From Monocercomonoides exilis (lineage: Eukaryota > Preaxostyla > Oxymonadida > Polymastigidae), in assembly GCA_001643675.2 (NCBI GenBank), contig LSRY02000019.1, forward strand, positions 816,001 through 880,000: DNA of 64,000 nt, given 5' to 3'. Below, piece after piece: positions 22,001 through 33,357 of the stretch. Position numbers and translations under genes: made by a program. The notes below the pieces were generated by a model. That model saw only the letters and a program-made list of their open reading frames with translations, had not been told where the DNA came from and ran no database searches. The stretch's first letter is position 1. Each line of letters starts with the position of its first letter.

Positions 22001-22876
22001 TTTTCTGACTTCTTTAATGCATTTAATATCCTCTCTTTCCATATTCTATAGGCATATATTCGCAGTAAATATCCCTGAAAAAATATTCCAATTTCAACAA
22101 AAATAATAACAAATTATGAAATTAAAAATAATCATAATAAGCAAACCTATTCTTTTAATGATAATCATTCTTCTCAAATTTTCTTCTTCTTCTCCAAATA
22201 TTGCCTTGTTTTGCTCACAAAACCCATCTGTCTCGTCTTCGTTTCCTTTTTGCTGCCATAAAAAACTTTTTTTAACAGCCTAAACCAAATTCTGCTTCCG
22301 CTCAAATAACCTTCACAAATTTTATTCTAAAAAAAATTAAGGATGAGTAGGATGAAGAAGAAGAAAATGAATTCGAACTTTTCAGTTAATTGTTGTTGCA
22401 TATTTTCATGTTTGGGATACAGATTTTTGGTGAAAAATTCTTGAATCCATCATTTCAGTCTGTTTATCTGCAATTAAAATAAATAGTGAAGACAAATGTT
22501 GAACGATAAAAAAATCAAACCATCTGAAATAAACAAAATGCGAATGTTTCAAATTAAAATTAACTGAAACATTCTAAAATTACTACGCTTCGAAATATGA
22601 GTTTGGTTTTAAAAAAGAATAACGGACAGTTTATCTACGAAAATCTATCTCTTCTTGCATGTGTCAATTTCAATGAATATTGCATTTATTCTGATCAGAA
22701 AATACAATAAAAAACGAGCTGTTCAAATTATCGATAAACATGATTCTATAGTTCTCATGTCCAGTTTATTCTGCGAACATTTGCTTTTAAAGGCTGAACT
22801 TGCAAAGAAATTTTTTTTTATAAATAATTATGGATTGAATTTTTTGATCTGTGGTGATTTTTCAAAAATTTTCACC
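19050..22876 (+). mobile_element. Second, left-truncated copy of the large element
   Basis: Homology to copy 1 starts near 19040-19060 (matching about 14780) and runs through the coding block and trailer to the same right-end hairpin sequence GGTGATTTTTCAAAAATTTT (ending near 22876). No left GGGTGAAAATT end was found, so the first 600 bases of the unit are missing. The two copies lie head to tail, about 100 bases apart. Divergence is substantial, so the duplication is old. Confidence 0.55.
19060..21546 (+). pseudogene. Decayed coiled-coil gene, copy 2 (unknown family)
   Basis: This matches copy 1 piece by piece. Shared features include the near-identical stretch AAAGAGTGTTTGCGGTGGTG and what follows (20227 here, 15880 in copy 1), EFENFVRICMEKKDTVQKKS (about 20578-20640) and its continuation to VELFWKDFVEV, SVFLMVLPNFDLVEAAKLKE (about 20820-20880), and the end SMSCHASVVSASSAQQKH (near 21480-21530). 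Many stops and frameshifts are present. The Lys/Glu content suggests a long helical or coiled-coil protein. I do not recognise it. Confidence 0.6.
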
Positions 22877-23909
22877 TATATTAATATCGAAAACAACCAA
22901 TGAAAATAAAAAAAATAATAAAAAAGAAAAGCAAAACACCTTCTTTGAAAATCATCACTAATGAGAAACAATGTTTCAGCAGTAATTTAAACAACTTGGA
23001 TTTATCAGGTTTATTCGTTAAAGTTCAATTAGAACTTAAACGTTGTGTAATTGTCATTTGTTATGGGATTCATCAATCTCTTTTTTTCAAAAACAAAAAC
23101 AAAAAAAATTCATGGACAAAACGTTTTGATTCTTTCACTATGAATTTAATAAAAAAGGTGTAACAAAAACGATCACAAAAAATATTTTTAATAATGAATT
23201 CATTCGATCATGTTTTTCTATCTTATTCTGAAAATGAGTCAATCTAATTTTTTGGATTATTTTTACTCATATGGGGGAAAATTCTGACTTTCAAGCTTAT
23301 TTTGCACAAAGCACAAAAAAAATTGCTTTTCTCATTACTTTTTTTCACTTTCTCAGATTTGGAAAAAAATTTGTTTTTCATATCCTTAAACATGCATCGT
23401 TTTAATCAAAAAATTAAGTTTTCTAACATTTCACAAATTTCAAAAAATGGACCCATTTTTGTTGTGTTTTTTGATATAAAAAAGTCAATGAAAAGAGCAT
23501 AATTTTTCAATGAAAATGCCTGAAGTTAAATATTTTGTTCCATATGTTCAATATTGATTCTTCTTTTGAAAATAACATATTAGCCAGATATCCTAACACA
23601 GAATTCGACAATATTCAACATTAATTTGAATTACCATGTTTGTTTTTATAAAATTGATAAATTTATCGATTGAATATATACATTTGTTGAAAAAAATATT
23701 CTTCTTAATGAAATTTTCAATTTTTGTTTGTTTATTACTTATTATAAAGCATTTCAGTATTTTCCTTTAAATTTTTTGTTAAATAAAGTTAAAATAAAAT
23801 TCAAGGACTCATTATTTAAAGCTTTATGTTTTGTTTTTGAAAAAGTTAATAATTAATGATAAGTGGAGATTGAAATAATTTCAAATTCACACTTTTTTTG
23901 AGAATAAAT
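22877..23909. other. Spacer containing a dispersed repeat copy
   Basis: AT-rich DNA. A basic, Asn/Lys-rich 87-codon frame (22900-23163) has no recognisable motif. The block 23275-23550 is the second copy of the dispersed repeat. Confidence 0.45.
23275..23550 (+). repeat. Dispersed AT-rich repeat, copy 2
   Basis: Collinear with 2523-2810 (shared words GACTTTCAAGC, GCACAAAGCAC, CCCATTTTT, TTTTTGAT, CCTGAAG). Same orientation as copy 1. Confidence 0.45.
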
Positions 23910-24150
23910 GGGTCATTCTTTTTGAAAAGTCGCAAATGTTTAATTTGCAAATAAATCAATATTTTCATATTTTGCTCAAATTTCTGTTTCCACTCACCAA
24001 ACTTCACTAATATGGAATATATTTCTGGATAATGCTATTTCATTCATTCTGAAGAAATTTCGTGAGTGGAAACAGAAATTTGAGCAAAAATGTGAAATTA
24101 TTGATTTATCTGAAGATTAAACATTTACGACTTTTCAAAAAGAATTACCC
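23910..24150. mobile_element. MITE C, AWWT family (GGGTGATT end type)
   Basis: A 241-bp element with left end GGGTCATTCTTTTTGAAAAG and mirrored right end CTTTTCAAAAAGAATTACCC. The arms are about 95 bases long and include TGCTCAAATTTCTGTTTCCA and its inverse. A perfect AAAT duplication flanks it (23906-23909 and 24151-24154). Confidence 0.88.
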
Positions 24151-24674
24151 AAATTGAAAAGGTGGGTGTGTGGGTTGATGTTAACTTGAAGAATTCGAAG
24201 AAAATATTGATGAAGAGGTTGAGTAATAGTGTTTCACACATAATAAACGATTTGATATCCATTGGTTTAGGACATAATATAAATGTCGACGATAGTGATT
24301 TATTCTTTCCTTGTTCATCATTCCACTTTCTTTTTTCAGTTTTTTTTTATCTCTTTTCTATTTTTCTTCAAAGAAAACATTCTTTTTCATTTCTTTCAAA
24401 ACATTTTCTTCCATCCATTCCTCCTTTTATTCTTGATGATCTTCTTAATCATCTGAAAGTGAAAAGTGATAACATATAAATGTTAAATAAAGAATAAATA
24501 TCATGAAAAAGAACAATATGGGTTTGAAAATAAAAAACACACTATCTGCCTGCATAAGCAGTATTGTTAACCTTGGTGAAGGAACTTGACTCAAATTGAG
24601 TCTGTTTTTCATCCTTACTCTGTATTTTTCATTTGCAGTGTTCTTTGCCTTCTATCTTTTCAAAGACTCACCTG
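24151..24674. other. Spacer, possibly part of the Harbinger element
   Basis: A 105-codon plus frame (24162-24479) lacks features. Parts near 24600-24670 resemble 12520-12620 next to the other Harbinger remnant, so this is probably the trailing part of that element. Confidence 0.35.
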
Positions 24675-25232
24675 TCAGACTATCAAAAAACGTTGATTTG
24701 CATCCAGATCGTGAGTAGTCAAAGGATTTCTCAAAATATGGTAATTTGTTAAACAACAGGCAACAATAAAACAATCTAATATTCTTTCAGGCTCAAAAGG
24801 CCACTGCCTCCGTAAATGAAATAGCGTCAAGAGCCTTCCAAAAAACCATTCTACTATAACTCTTAACGATGCCAACTCTTGAGTACATTCAGGCTTCGTC
24901 ATAATTACATCAAGCTCTGGATTTGCACAGATATAGGCGGAGTCAGCCAGAATTTTCGATCCTTTTAGTTGATCTTTGAAATACGGATAATGCTCCTTAA
25001 ACACTGTAAAATCATGAGTGGACCCTGTATGAACAGAACTTATTGTGCAGGCTGTTCCAACAGCAGGGTTCACACCGACTTCGACCTTTACACAATAGAT
25101 GTGATGTTTGCACTTGTGAAATTTTTGAATATTCATCAGACTACCACCTGTCCTGTTCATTGGAAAAGCAGTGCATTCCAAAACAATATCAACATCATTC
25201 ATTTCGATTAAGCGATTCTCTTTAAATGTCAA
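24675..25232 (-). pseudogene. PIF/Harbinger-type DDE transposase fragment, copy 1
   Basis: A 185-codon open frame on the minus strand covers the catalytic domain of a DDE_Tnp_4-type transposase (PF13359). Motifs in order are DVDIVLECTAFPMNR, KCKHHIYCVKVEVG, VHTGSTHDFTVFKEHYPYF, ILADSAYI, and LRVIVEWFFGRLLTLFHLR. The usual first catalytic Asp position reads Glu (LECT), while the second Asp (HDF) and the final Glu (VEW) are present. The frame has no ATG at its start and lacks the N-terminal helix-turn-helix region, so it is truncated. It is the less damaged of two copies in the window (other at 12700-13150). Confidence 0.8.
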
Positions 25233-25996
25233 AAATTAAAGGGCAAGTGGCTCTTTAACATCGGAAACAATTGAGTGAAGCAATTTAACTCTTGAATTTT
25301 TTATTAGATAGTGAGAAGATACAAATATATTAGTTAATGTTTAAGAGCAATAATGAAAAAAAATTCGTCAAAAGAAATAACTGATCTCTGAATGCATTTT
25401 CTGCTCTTTCATTTCCTCTGCGGAGAGATATCTCATCGCTCAGAAGTCGAACAAAAAGATGAAATTCAATATGAGCTAAATCTGTGTAGAAGAATGATAT
25501 ATTGGTTCACTTGTTAACTGTTTTGCTAAATCATTGACAAATTATTTTGTCACATTTTTCTCAACTTCAACGTGTTCTGAAATTGCATTTCGCTTTTCGA
25601 TGGAACTCAAAACCTCAAGAAATGATATTTGAGACATGAGCGAAAAAACAAACTTTGTTAACGGATCAATATTTCCCATTAAATGAATATTATATTTGTG
25701 GATCGAACTTCCATCATTTAAACAGAAGGATGTGACTCAAACAAATTGATATGATTCGAACTTTTTCAGATTTTCTCCATCTTTTTGTTTCGAGATTAAT
25801 AAAAGGAAAATTGATTAAATAACATCAACATAGTTGTATTGTATTTTAAACTTTGAACCTGAACATTAACCAATTCCATTCATTCAATTATAGCGTTTTG
25901 TTGTAATAAAAAAATTGAGTTATTATTTGAAAAATCATAAAATTTTTTGGTGGGTGTTGATTCTTCAAAGATTTATTTACCTTGAAGAAAAATTAT

Positions 25997-25998
<2 letters not shown>
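25233..25998. other. Spacer, nothing recognised
   Basis: AT-rich DNA upstream of the transposase fragment. The missing N-terminal part of that gene might lie here in decayed form, but I cannot follow it. Confidence 0.45.
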
Positions 25999-26058
<60 letters not shown>

Positions 26059-26205
26059 AAATAAAAATAAAAATAAAAAATAAAAAAATAAAAAATAAAA
26101 ACATAAATATAAATATAAATATAAATATAAATATAAATATAAATATAAATGAAATAAAAAATAAAATAAAAAATAAAATAAAAAAATTAAATCAAAAAAA
26201 ATTAT
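25999..26205 (+). repeat. Compound microsatellite: (AC)n, poly-A, A-rich and (AAATAT)n
   Basis: An AC dinucleotide run of about 18 units leads into poly-A, then AAAAT-type units, then about eight ATAAAT units, then more A-rich units. This is simple-sequence DNA and its length may be assembly-sensitive. Confidence 0.9.
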
Positions 26206-28339
26206 ATGAGAAAATAAATAATAAAAATGACAATTGTTTGAAAATAACGATGTTTAAGATTATTATCATGAAAAAGAAAATCTTTTTTAATGGTTCGCAA
26301 CTTCTCTATACGCATTTTTAAAATTCATAGAAAAATACTATAACCAAAAATATTGAAAGAAAAAATGTGATTTCGAAAACAATCACTCGTATTATAATTA
26401 ATACAATAATTAAATAATAAATTTATTGGGAATATATTTTTCCTTGACCGTTTTCATTTTCACCGTTCCAGCAGCTATACGCAAACCTATTGAAAATTAA
26501 AAAATAACCAGAAGTGTTTGTTTTATTAAATTTAATGATGAAGAGAAAACACTAGAATATTTCCTATTTGTGAAAATTGTCAAAGATAATGATGTTTTAA
26601 TGTTTTGGTTGTTGACATGCAATTTTTCGGTCTAATATTCAAAATCATATATTTGAAACTTCAATAACATTATAAAAAATCTCTTTATTTATAAAATATG
26701 TATTTTTTTCTTTTCCAACTTTATTTCGAACCGTTTTTTTTCACATTTCATATTTTTTTTTAAAAAAATTCAATTTCAGAGACAAATTTTCATTTTTGTT
26801 AGAAAAAAGAACATTATGAACCAATAAATATATACTTTTTATAATGCATTGATTATTGAATGTTAAAATGAATATTCATTGTGGATATTTGGTAATTTGA
26901 ATGACTTAAAAATTATTCATTCTAACTTTTTCATTCAGATTCAAGAAATATTCCTTTCATTTCAGCACTTCACACAAATCAAAAATAGAAATGACTTCAT
27001 GTTCAGTTTTCATTTTTTCGAAAATTTATAACAAATATTTATTTATTCTGATTATCATGTTTCAATCAAAAACAGAAAAATGAGTGATGTGTGGAAATTT
27101 TAAGTGGAAAAAAAAAATGAAACAAATTGAAACAACAAGAAAATATTGTTGAATGATATCATTAATAAAATGCTTTGAATGAAATATTCGCTGGAAAAGA
27201 AACAAGTCTTTGATCTGGATTCAAAAATTGAAATACTTTTTGCAATTTTTAGGATGAAAAACTTTGGACAATTTATGGATCAGAAAGTTGTCTGCAATTG
27301 CAGATTGGAAGATTATTTATTTATTATTTGAATCAAAAACTGATTTGAATCCACTTCATATATTTTCAAAATGAAACAAAAAAAGGTTGGAAATAAATTT
27401 TTTAACGAAAAGATTAAACATTCATCCTGATTATTCGAATTTTTATTTGTATTTTTGTTGATTAAAATTCTCCAAAAATATTCCAAAATGAAAAAACATT
27501 AATTCTAGATCGAAATTTTTAAATTAAAATCGGAAATTATTTGTTTTAACATATGTGAGTTAATTGGAATATAGAAATTTTTGAGAAAATCGAAAAGACA
27601 AAATAAACCATATATGAACGCAAATGATGAATATTCATTTCTTTTTTTATTTTGCATGCAGATATTTTGTTGGAAAAAAAATGAGTAATTATTTTTGAAA
27701 TCAGACTTTTTCCATGGATAATTGTCTCTCATGTTTTTGAATGAATACTGAAAAGTGGAAATTCAACAAACAGATTATTGAGTTCTATTTTTATCTCAAA
27801 CAGAGGCGTTTGTAACAAATGTAAAACATGGAACATAAGAATAAATTCTTTTGAGAGAATGACAAAAAACCAATAAGTTATTCACACTCCGAAAATAGTT
27901 ATGATTTCAAAAATAATCACCAAAATACTCATCGGGTTTGATGTGTTGAATTTGAAAAATAAAATACTCCTACAACATTCAGTTATCACTTTTTTTAATC
28001 ATTAATTATTTTCGGAATGAGTTTTTAATGAAAATTCTTTCATAAGTCTATTCAATCATTATCTCATCATTATTTATAAGCATAAGTGATTCCTTTCGAA
28101 AACAAATCTTTATTCGAAATGTTTATTCTTCAAATAAACCTTTGCGACAGACCAACATTTAAAAACACTTTCGATAAATCGACAGACAGAGCAGAAAAAC
28201 AGTTTTAATAATTTTTATGAATGAAAGAAAAAACAATATAATTATTATTTGTTTCTCATTATTTGTAAAATATTATTATTTTATCATCTTGATTCTTTTT
28301 CATGAGCAATAAACTATATACCGATAAAAATATTCCAAA

Positions 28340-28437
28340 CATTTTAATGGGAAATCGACAGATCTTTGGCGAGATCAGTCAAAGACAAAGATCAGTCTGT
28401 CAAAAAGATATTTCTGTCGAACCTATCGATTAAAATG
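28340..28437. repeat. Interrupted inverted repeat
   Basis: CATTTTAAT (28340-28348) pairs with ATTAAAATG (28429-28437), and inside it CGACAGA (28356-28362) pairs with TCTGTCG (28413-28419). The central part carries GATCAGTC twice in direct orientation. This resembles the palindromes at 10.3 and 11.3 kb in style. Confidence 0.6.
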
Positions 28438-28953
28438 ACCTCATTAATTTATAGAGATATTTTTTTTATCAAAAATTTACAAAAAGACTGTTTTATGCAG
28501 GATTTATAAAAAGAACATCATTTTTGTGCAGTGAATGGGAGTTGTGTTAAATTAAATTAGAGGTTTTTTGTTCCATCTTTTGAAAAATAATCATCATTCT
28601 GTTTCATTTTTCCCCCATCTGTTTTCGATGAACAAGAAGATGAAGAAAATCGAGAAAACAAAAATATTTATTTGATTTTTATAATGAGGTTATAACTATT
28701 CTCTTTCTCAACACAGGAAAATTATTTTTTGAGAAAACTGCTTTTGAAGGTTGATTCATTTAATACTTACTCTTAAAAGTGTCGAAAACTTAATTGTAAT
28801 TTATTTGGCTGTGGACAATTTCACCCTTTTCTCGTTGAACCTTCGAGTTATTAAAGACAGTTTATAATTCTTAGAAATTCAAAAGAAAAATTAGCTAATA
28901 TCAACAGGTTTTGTTAATTCACAAATTATTGAAAGTTCAATTAATTCATTGAA

Positions 28954-29115
28954 ATGGATGCTGATTGTCCCGAATTGAAAAGCTGTCGTTATAATAATAA
29001 CTTTCAATTTAGGGAACCCGTTAAGCGATTTTCTCCAATGAAGATATTGGTTGTGGCTATGTTACCAACTGTTTGTTGTCTGATTTTATTGAGAAATTGG
29101 AAATTCATATATTAA
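28954..29115 (+). CDS. Small ORF with a hydrophobic C-terminal half (doubtful)
   Basis: A 53-codon ATG frame begins MDADCPELKSCRYNNNFQF and continues into a hydrophobic stretch with two Cys (VAMLPTVCCLILL). Its codon use looks less AT-biased than the surroundings. It could be a fragment of an old gene or element; no family is recognised. Confidence 0.15.
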   Translation: MDADCPELKSCRYNNNFQFREPVKRFSPMKILVVAMLPTVCCLILLRNWKFIY

Positions 29116-29400
29116 CTAATTATCACTTTAAAGAAAAAAAGATTTATAAAAGATCATTAAAACCACAGCTATTCACAAATGTTTTTTAAATAGCTTTTCA
29201 GACTTTTTGAATACGAAGTAATGTGATGAAGACTTATATTCTCATCGGATATAACGAAAAGATGGATTTTATGAGCTGAAATTCATGCTATCATGTTTGC
29301 TAAATAAACGTTCCTAACATAATCAATAAAACAGTTATTTCATTATATTTTTATTCAAAATAAATCAACATGATGTGAATTAAAAAAAGAAAAATAATTT

Positions 29401-29639
29401 GGGTGATTTTTTTTGAAAAGTCACAAATGTTAAATTTTCAAACAAAATTAAATTTTCATATTTTGCTCAAATTTCTGTTTCAGCTCACCGATCTCCTCAA
29501 GAATGTTTAAAATAGCATTATCAATGAATAGATTTGATTGAAGTGAAGTTTGATGTTAGTTAACTGAAATTTGAGCAAAAAATGAAAATTAACTTTATTT
29601 GAAAATAAAACATTTATGACTTTTCAAAAAGAATCACCC
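29401..29639. mobile_element. MITE D, AWWT family (GGGTGATT end type)
   Basis: A 239-bp element with left end GGGTGATTTTTTTTGAAAAG and mirrored right end CTTTTCAAAAAGAATCACCC. Arms of about 95 bases share the GCTCAAATTTCTGTTTC core with MITE C. A perfect ATTT duplication flanks it (29397-29400 and 29640-29643). Confidence 0.9.
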
Positions 29640-29822
29640 ATTTACATCTTTATACTGAACACCTTTTTTCTCTGTGTTGACTCATTTGTGTTTTGTTCGT
29701 GTTCAAAATGTCCCTTCTTGCAATGTATATGCAATGTGCACAGCTGGATTTGACTTTGATGATTTTAATGCTCTTCTGAAGGAAAACTGCATTTTTCACG
29801 ATTCTGAAATGTGATCTGCACA

Positions 29823-29972
<150 letters not shown>

Positions 29973-30054
29973 TCAATGACACCAACAGAAAATGAAGCTG
30001 ACATTTTCGTTTCATGCTTCTTTGTGGAATTCAGTTGCTTTCATGCCTTCCATA

Positions 30055-30560
30055 TTAAGAACTCCTTATGATGTTATCCTTGTCCTCAAATAAAGATGAT
30101 GATGTTGGTGAGCCTTTCCCTTTCTTATTCATTGATGAGCGATCAGATGTTGATGACACAATTGAGGAGTCTGAAGATGCGCACGAAATGTCTGAAGCTG
30201 AAGAGCATTCAGAGCGATATGCAGCAGCTTTGTCCATGTGCTCCGAGAATAATACAATGTGAGGATCCAGATTGGCCAATGACAGAAGTTGAACCTCTTC
30301 CTCCTCAAACGAGTGAAGCACAATATTAGCCACGCAGAACAGAACTTGAGCTCCAATCTTCTCCATTTCCTGAAGAGTGCCAATCTTCATCTCATTCTCA
30401 TTCCTTCCATGGAGCATCATGAACAGCGAAGTCCTCAATTAAACAATCTGCTTCTCATGAAAAGAAAAACATGCCATCGCATCCCAGATTCGACATGAAC
30501 GAAGTAGTTGGACACAGATCCTCTCCTCGGACAAACGTTGTATCTGAATCAGTAGACAAA
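30055..30560 (-). pseudogene. Hypothetical helical protein remnant
   Basis: On the minus strand the frame 30055-30420 (from MMLHGRNENEMKIGTL) reads like protein. It has amphipathic helices (QEMEKIGAQVLFCVANIVLH, then EEEEVQLLSLANLDPHIVLF) followed by a Ser-rich acidic tail (SSASDISCASSDSSIVSST). Upstream, after one stop, the same frame continues with LLRSCRIWDAMACFSFHEKQ, suggesting one broken coding region. I do not recognise a domain. Codon use is richer in GC than the flanks. Confidence 0.35.
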
Positions 30561-31562
30561 TTCGATGGGATTGATGGTGAAGGAGTTCTCATTCTCTGAA
30601 TATCTTCTTCTTTATCTGCCTATTTTTTTAATGCCAATTCTGAAATCTTGTTGGAATCACTTTTTTTGTTGCATATTCTAGATCTCTTTTAAATAAGAAG
30701 ATGCTCAAATGATTTTGAAAGCAAAATCTACATATCATAAACTTTATTTTTTCAATCCTTTTTCTTCTTCTTCGCATCCCTATCAACTTTCCTTCATTAC
30801 CACCTGGGCAATGTCTGCTTCTCTTTCATCTCAAACACCTTCTGATCCATCTTAAATGTATCGTCCTATAATTGTTTATGTTTTTTCGTTTCTTCTTTGA
30901 TATTTCATCAAATGAAAGAGTTGTAATAATAGTGAAGAATTAATTGTAAAAACTTATTATAATTCACACAATTTTCAAGCACAAATATCTAATTTTTTCT
31001 AGAAATAATTTGCATTTATGCAATCATCATCTTGAAATTGCCTTTATTTCACAAAATCAATATAAGTCTATTCAAAAACAAAAAAAATGAAAAAACAGAA
31101 ACAATTAGAAATTGAACAAACTTTCACAAACCATTTTTATTTTGATTTTATTTAATTTATGCACAATCAGCCTCCACTCATGAAATTCGCAAATGATAAA
31201 AATTCTCAAACTTGTTAGATTGATTATTTATTTAAAAGCGCGAAATTGAAATTATTGTTTGAAAAGAAAAAATATTGTTGAGAACAAAATGATGTGAGCG
31301 AGAAAATAAAAAACAGACAATCGAAAAAAAATATATGTAATAATAATTAATAAAATGCATTGTTTACAACATTATATATTAAACAATTCATCAGTTAAAC
31401 AACAAATAATTTTGATCAAACCCATATTGAGGCAGAATTTATTTATTATTATAGCATATAAGATCTTTGCAAAAGAAAGCTTTTTTTCTTAAAAACTTCA
31501 AATTAAAAAAATATTTGTTTTTGTACAATCGAATTGGTCAACGTAGGCAAACATACACATGA
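30561..31562. other. Spacer, nothing recognised
   Basis: AT-rich, with a T/C-rich patch near 30740-30900 resembling the decayed Ser-rich coding debris elsewhere. No gene is supported. Confidence 0.45.
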
Positions 31563-31645
31563 CAAAAAAAAAAAAGAAAAAAAGAAAGAAAAGAAAAGAA
31601 AAAAGAAAAGAAAAAAGAAAAAAGAAAAAAAAAAAGAAAAAAAAA
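31563..31645 (+). repeat. Purine (A/G) tract
   Basis: About 80 bases consisting only of A and G in AAAAAG-type units. This is simple-sequence DNA. Confidence 0.9.
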
Positions 31646-32485
31646 CGTTTCGACACAAGTTATTTCTTTCGACCTACAGGAACTATTTCTATTTCAGATG
31701 TCGCAAAGGTTTATCTTCAAAAATTTAATATCTTTCAAAATGTATTTTTAATTCAGATGAAAAATAGGAACAGTTTTATTTATCTCAACTTCATTTTTAT
31801 TCATTTTTTTATCGGAATAAATGAAAAAGAATATACATGTGATAATAATGAAAACTTCATAATTTTGAAAAATCAATTTTTCTTTTTGATCAATAAATTC
31901 CACAAACAAATTATTTTTTCGATTTTTGATCATCATTTTGGTTTCAAAAAGAATCACCCATTTGGAAAGTTTGCAAACTGGTTTGTTCCACTTTTATAAT
32001 CAGAAATTCACAAAAACAAATATAAAGGAAAAATTCATGAAACGTTTCAAATGACAAAAACTCGCTTTATGAAAATGTTTCAATAACCACAGCCAAATAC
32101 TTTGTGAAGTGCAATCCAAAGTTGAAAAGAAGCACTCTCAAAAAATTTGGATGATTATAACCTTTCGGTGTCGGGCCAAAGTATTCTGCAGCCCTAGTAT
32201 TCATTGCTCGACGATTCACATGAATATATGTGTGTTTATTTTTGAAATCATATTTTTTCTATCAAAATATTATGTTTGAGAATAATTTCTGAATACAGAT
32301 AATGAAACGCTGAAAAGTCAAAACGCGAAATTTTGAAAATCTCAATAAAAATTTTTCATCAACTGTTGGATTAAAAAACGATTCATAAACATTTGACATT
32401 TGATTGTTTATTTTTTGGCATATGATATAGAATTTTCAAAATAAACAACACCTCAAAAAAAGTTATGATTTCAAAAAGAATCACC
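31646..32485. other. Transposon-end debris
   Basis: Two right-type ends of the GGGTGATT family are present, TTTCAAAAAGAATCACCC at about 31943-31960 and again at about 32470-32487, the latter preceded by GTTATGA as in MITE F. Possible matching left ends (near 32150, GGATGATTATAAC) are weak. The rest is AT-rich spacer. Confidence 0.45.
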
Positions 32486-32502
32486 CATATATATAATAAA
32501 AA

Positions 32503-33357
32503 TAACAAATATTCAATATGGATGATTCATTAATGAGAGTTCCAGCCACTTTAAAACTGAGCGTGGTTCATCCGAAAAATGAAAATACAGTATTTCCTAA
32601 AGAACCACCAAAAATAGCAAACACAACTCTGGTTGCTGCTGTGGCTGCTGATGGATTTGCTCTTCCTTCTGTGATTCTATGGCCTAGCAAGAGCTTTCAT
32701 GATGAAATGAAGCCGCTCCTATCACAAACTCTTGATATCTGTCCGTACGGAAGTGGTTGGATGGGCTGCAATCAATTCAAAAAGTACATTCTTACAACAC
32801 TCCTTCAAGGAATTATCGATCGCAGAAAGCGCATGTCACTGGAAAACTCTCGCTGCTTGCTTCTCATCGACTCACACATTTCTCGCGCAGATCGGACAAT
32901 CTGGAGAGAATTTCAAAAAGAAAGTATCGACGTTGTCACCTTCATTCCTCATAGCACACATATCGCACAGCCTCTTGACTGAAAAGTCTTCGCTGTTCTC
33001 AAAACAGAACTTCAAACAAAATATGATCCTCCGTCTTCGTCGACATCTTCATATAAAAAAACAGCATTTGTGGATGCTCTCCCTCAAGCAATTCATCACG
33101 CTTTCTCATCTGCTGTAATTAAAAAATCCTTCGCAACAAGTGGAGTTTTTCATTTTGAATCTGGATTGATTCTCATGAAGCTGCCAGAAACATCTGAATA
33201 TCTTCCTTCAACTTATTCAAACAGATTAGACTTCAATGGCAAATTGATAACTGATGAGAAGCTTTTGAATGATTGGAGTGAACATTTAGGAATAAAAGAA
33301 GAAGAAAAAGTTGACGATGAAAAGAATCCTTCTGAAGAAATGAAAGAAGCAGAGTAA
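32503..33357 (+). pseudogene. pogo/Tigger-type (DDE_1) transposase, one internal stop
   Basis: This is the catalytic half of a pogo-like transposase (DDE_1, PF03184). After a stop at 32503-32505 the frame reads IFNMDDSLM (first Asp) and then ADGFALPSVILWPSKSF, CLLLIDSHISR (second Asp) and IPHSTHIAQPLD (third Asp). A single TGA (32980-32982) interrupts it directly after that Asp. The same frame resumes with KVFAVLKTEL and continues to an acidic C-terminus ending at 33357. The N-terminal CENP-B-type DNA-binding half is absent, and the sequence starts just after a transposon right end at 32487. With only one stop in about 285 codons it is the best-preserved transposase frame in the window. Confidence 0.82.

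Larger units (their letters stand above)
26206..29400. other. Long AT-rich spacer
   Basis: About 3.2 kb with no supported gene. It contains a right-end-like transposon terminus near 27895-27921 (GTTATGATTTCAAAAATAATC), a possible left end near 27983, and an inverted repeat at 28340-28437. A 53-codon frame at 28954-29115 is listed separately. Confidence 0.5.
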
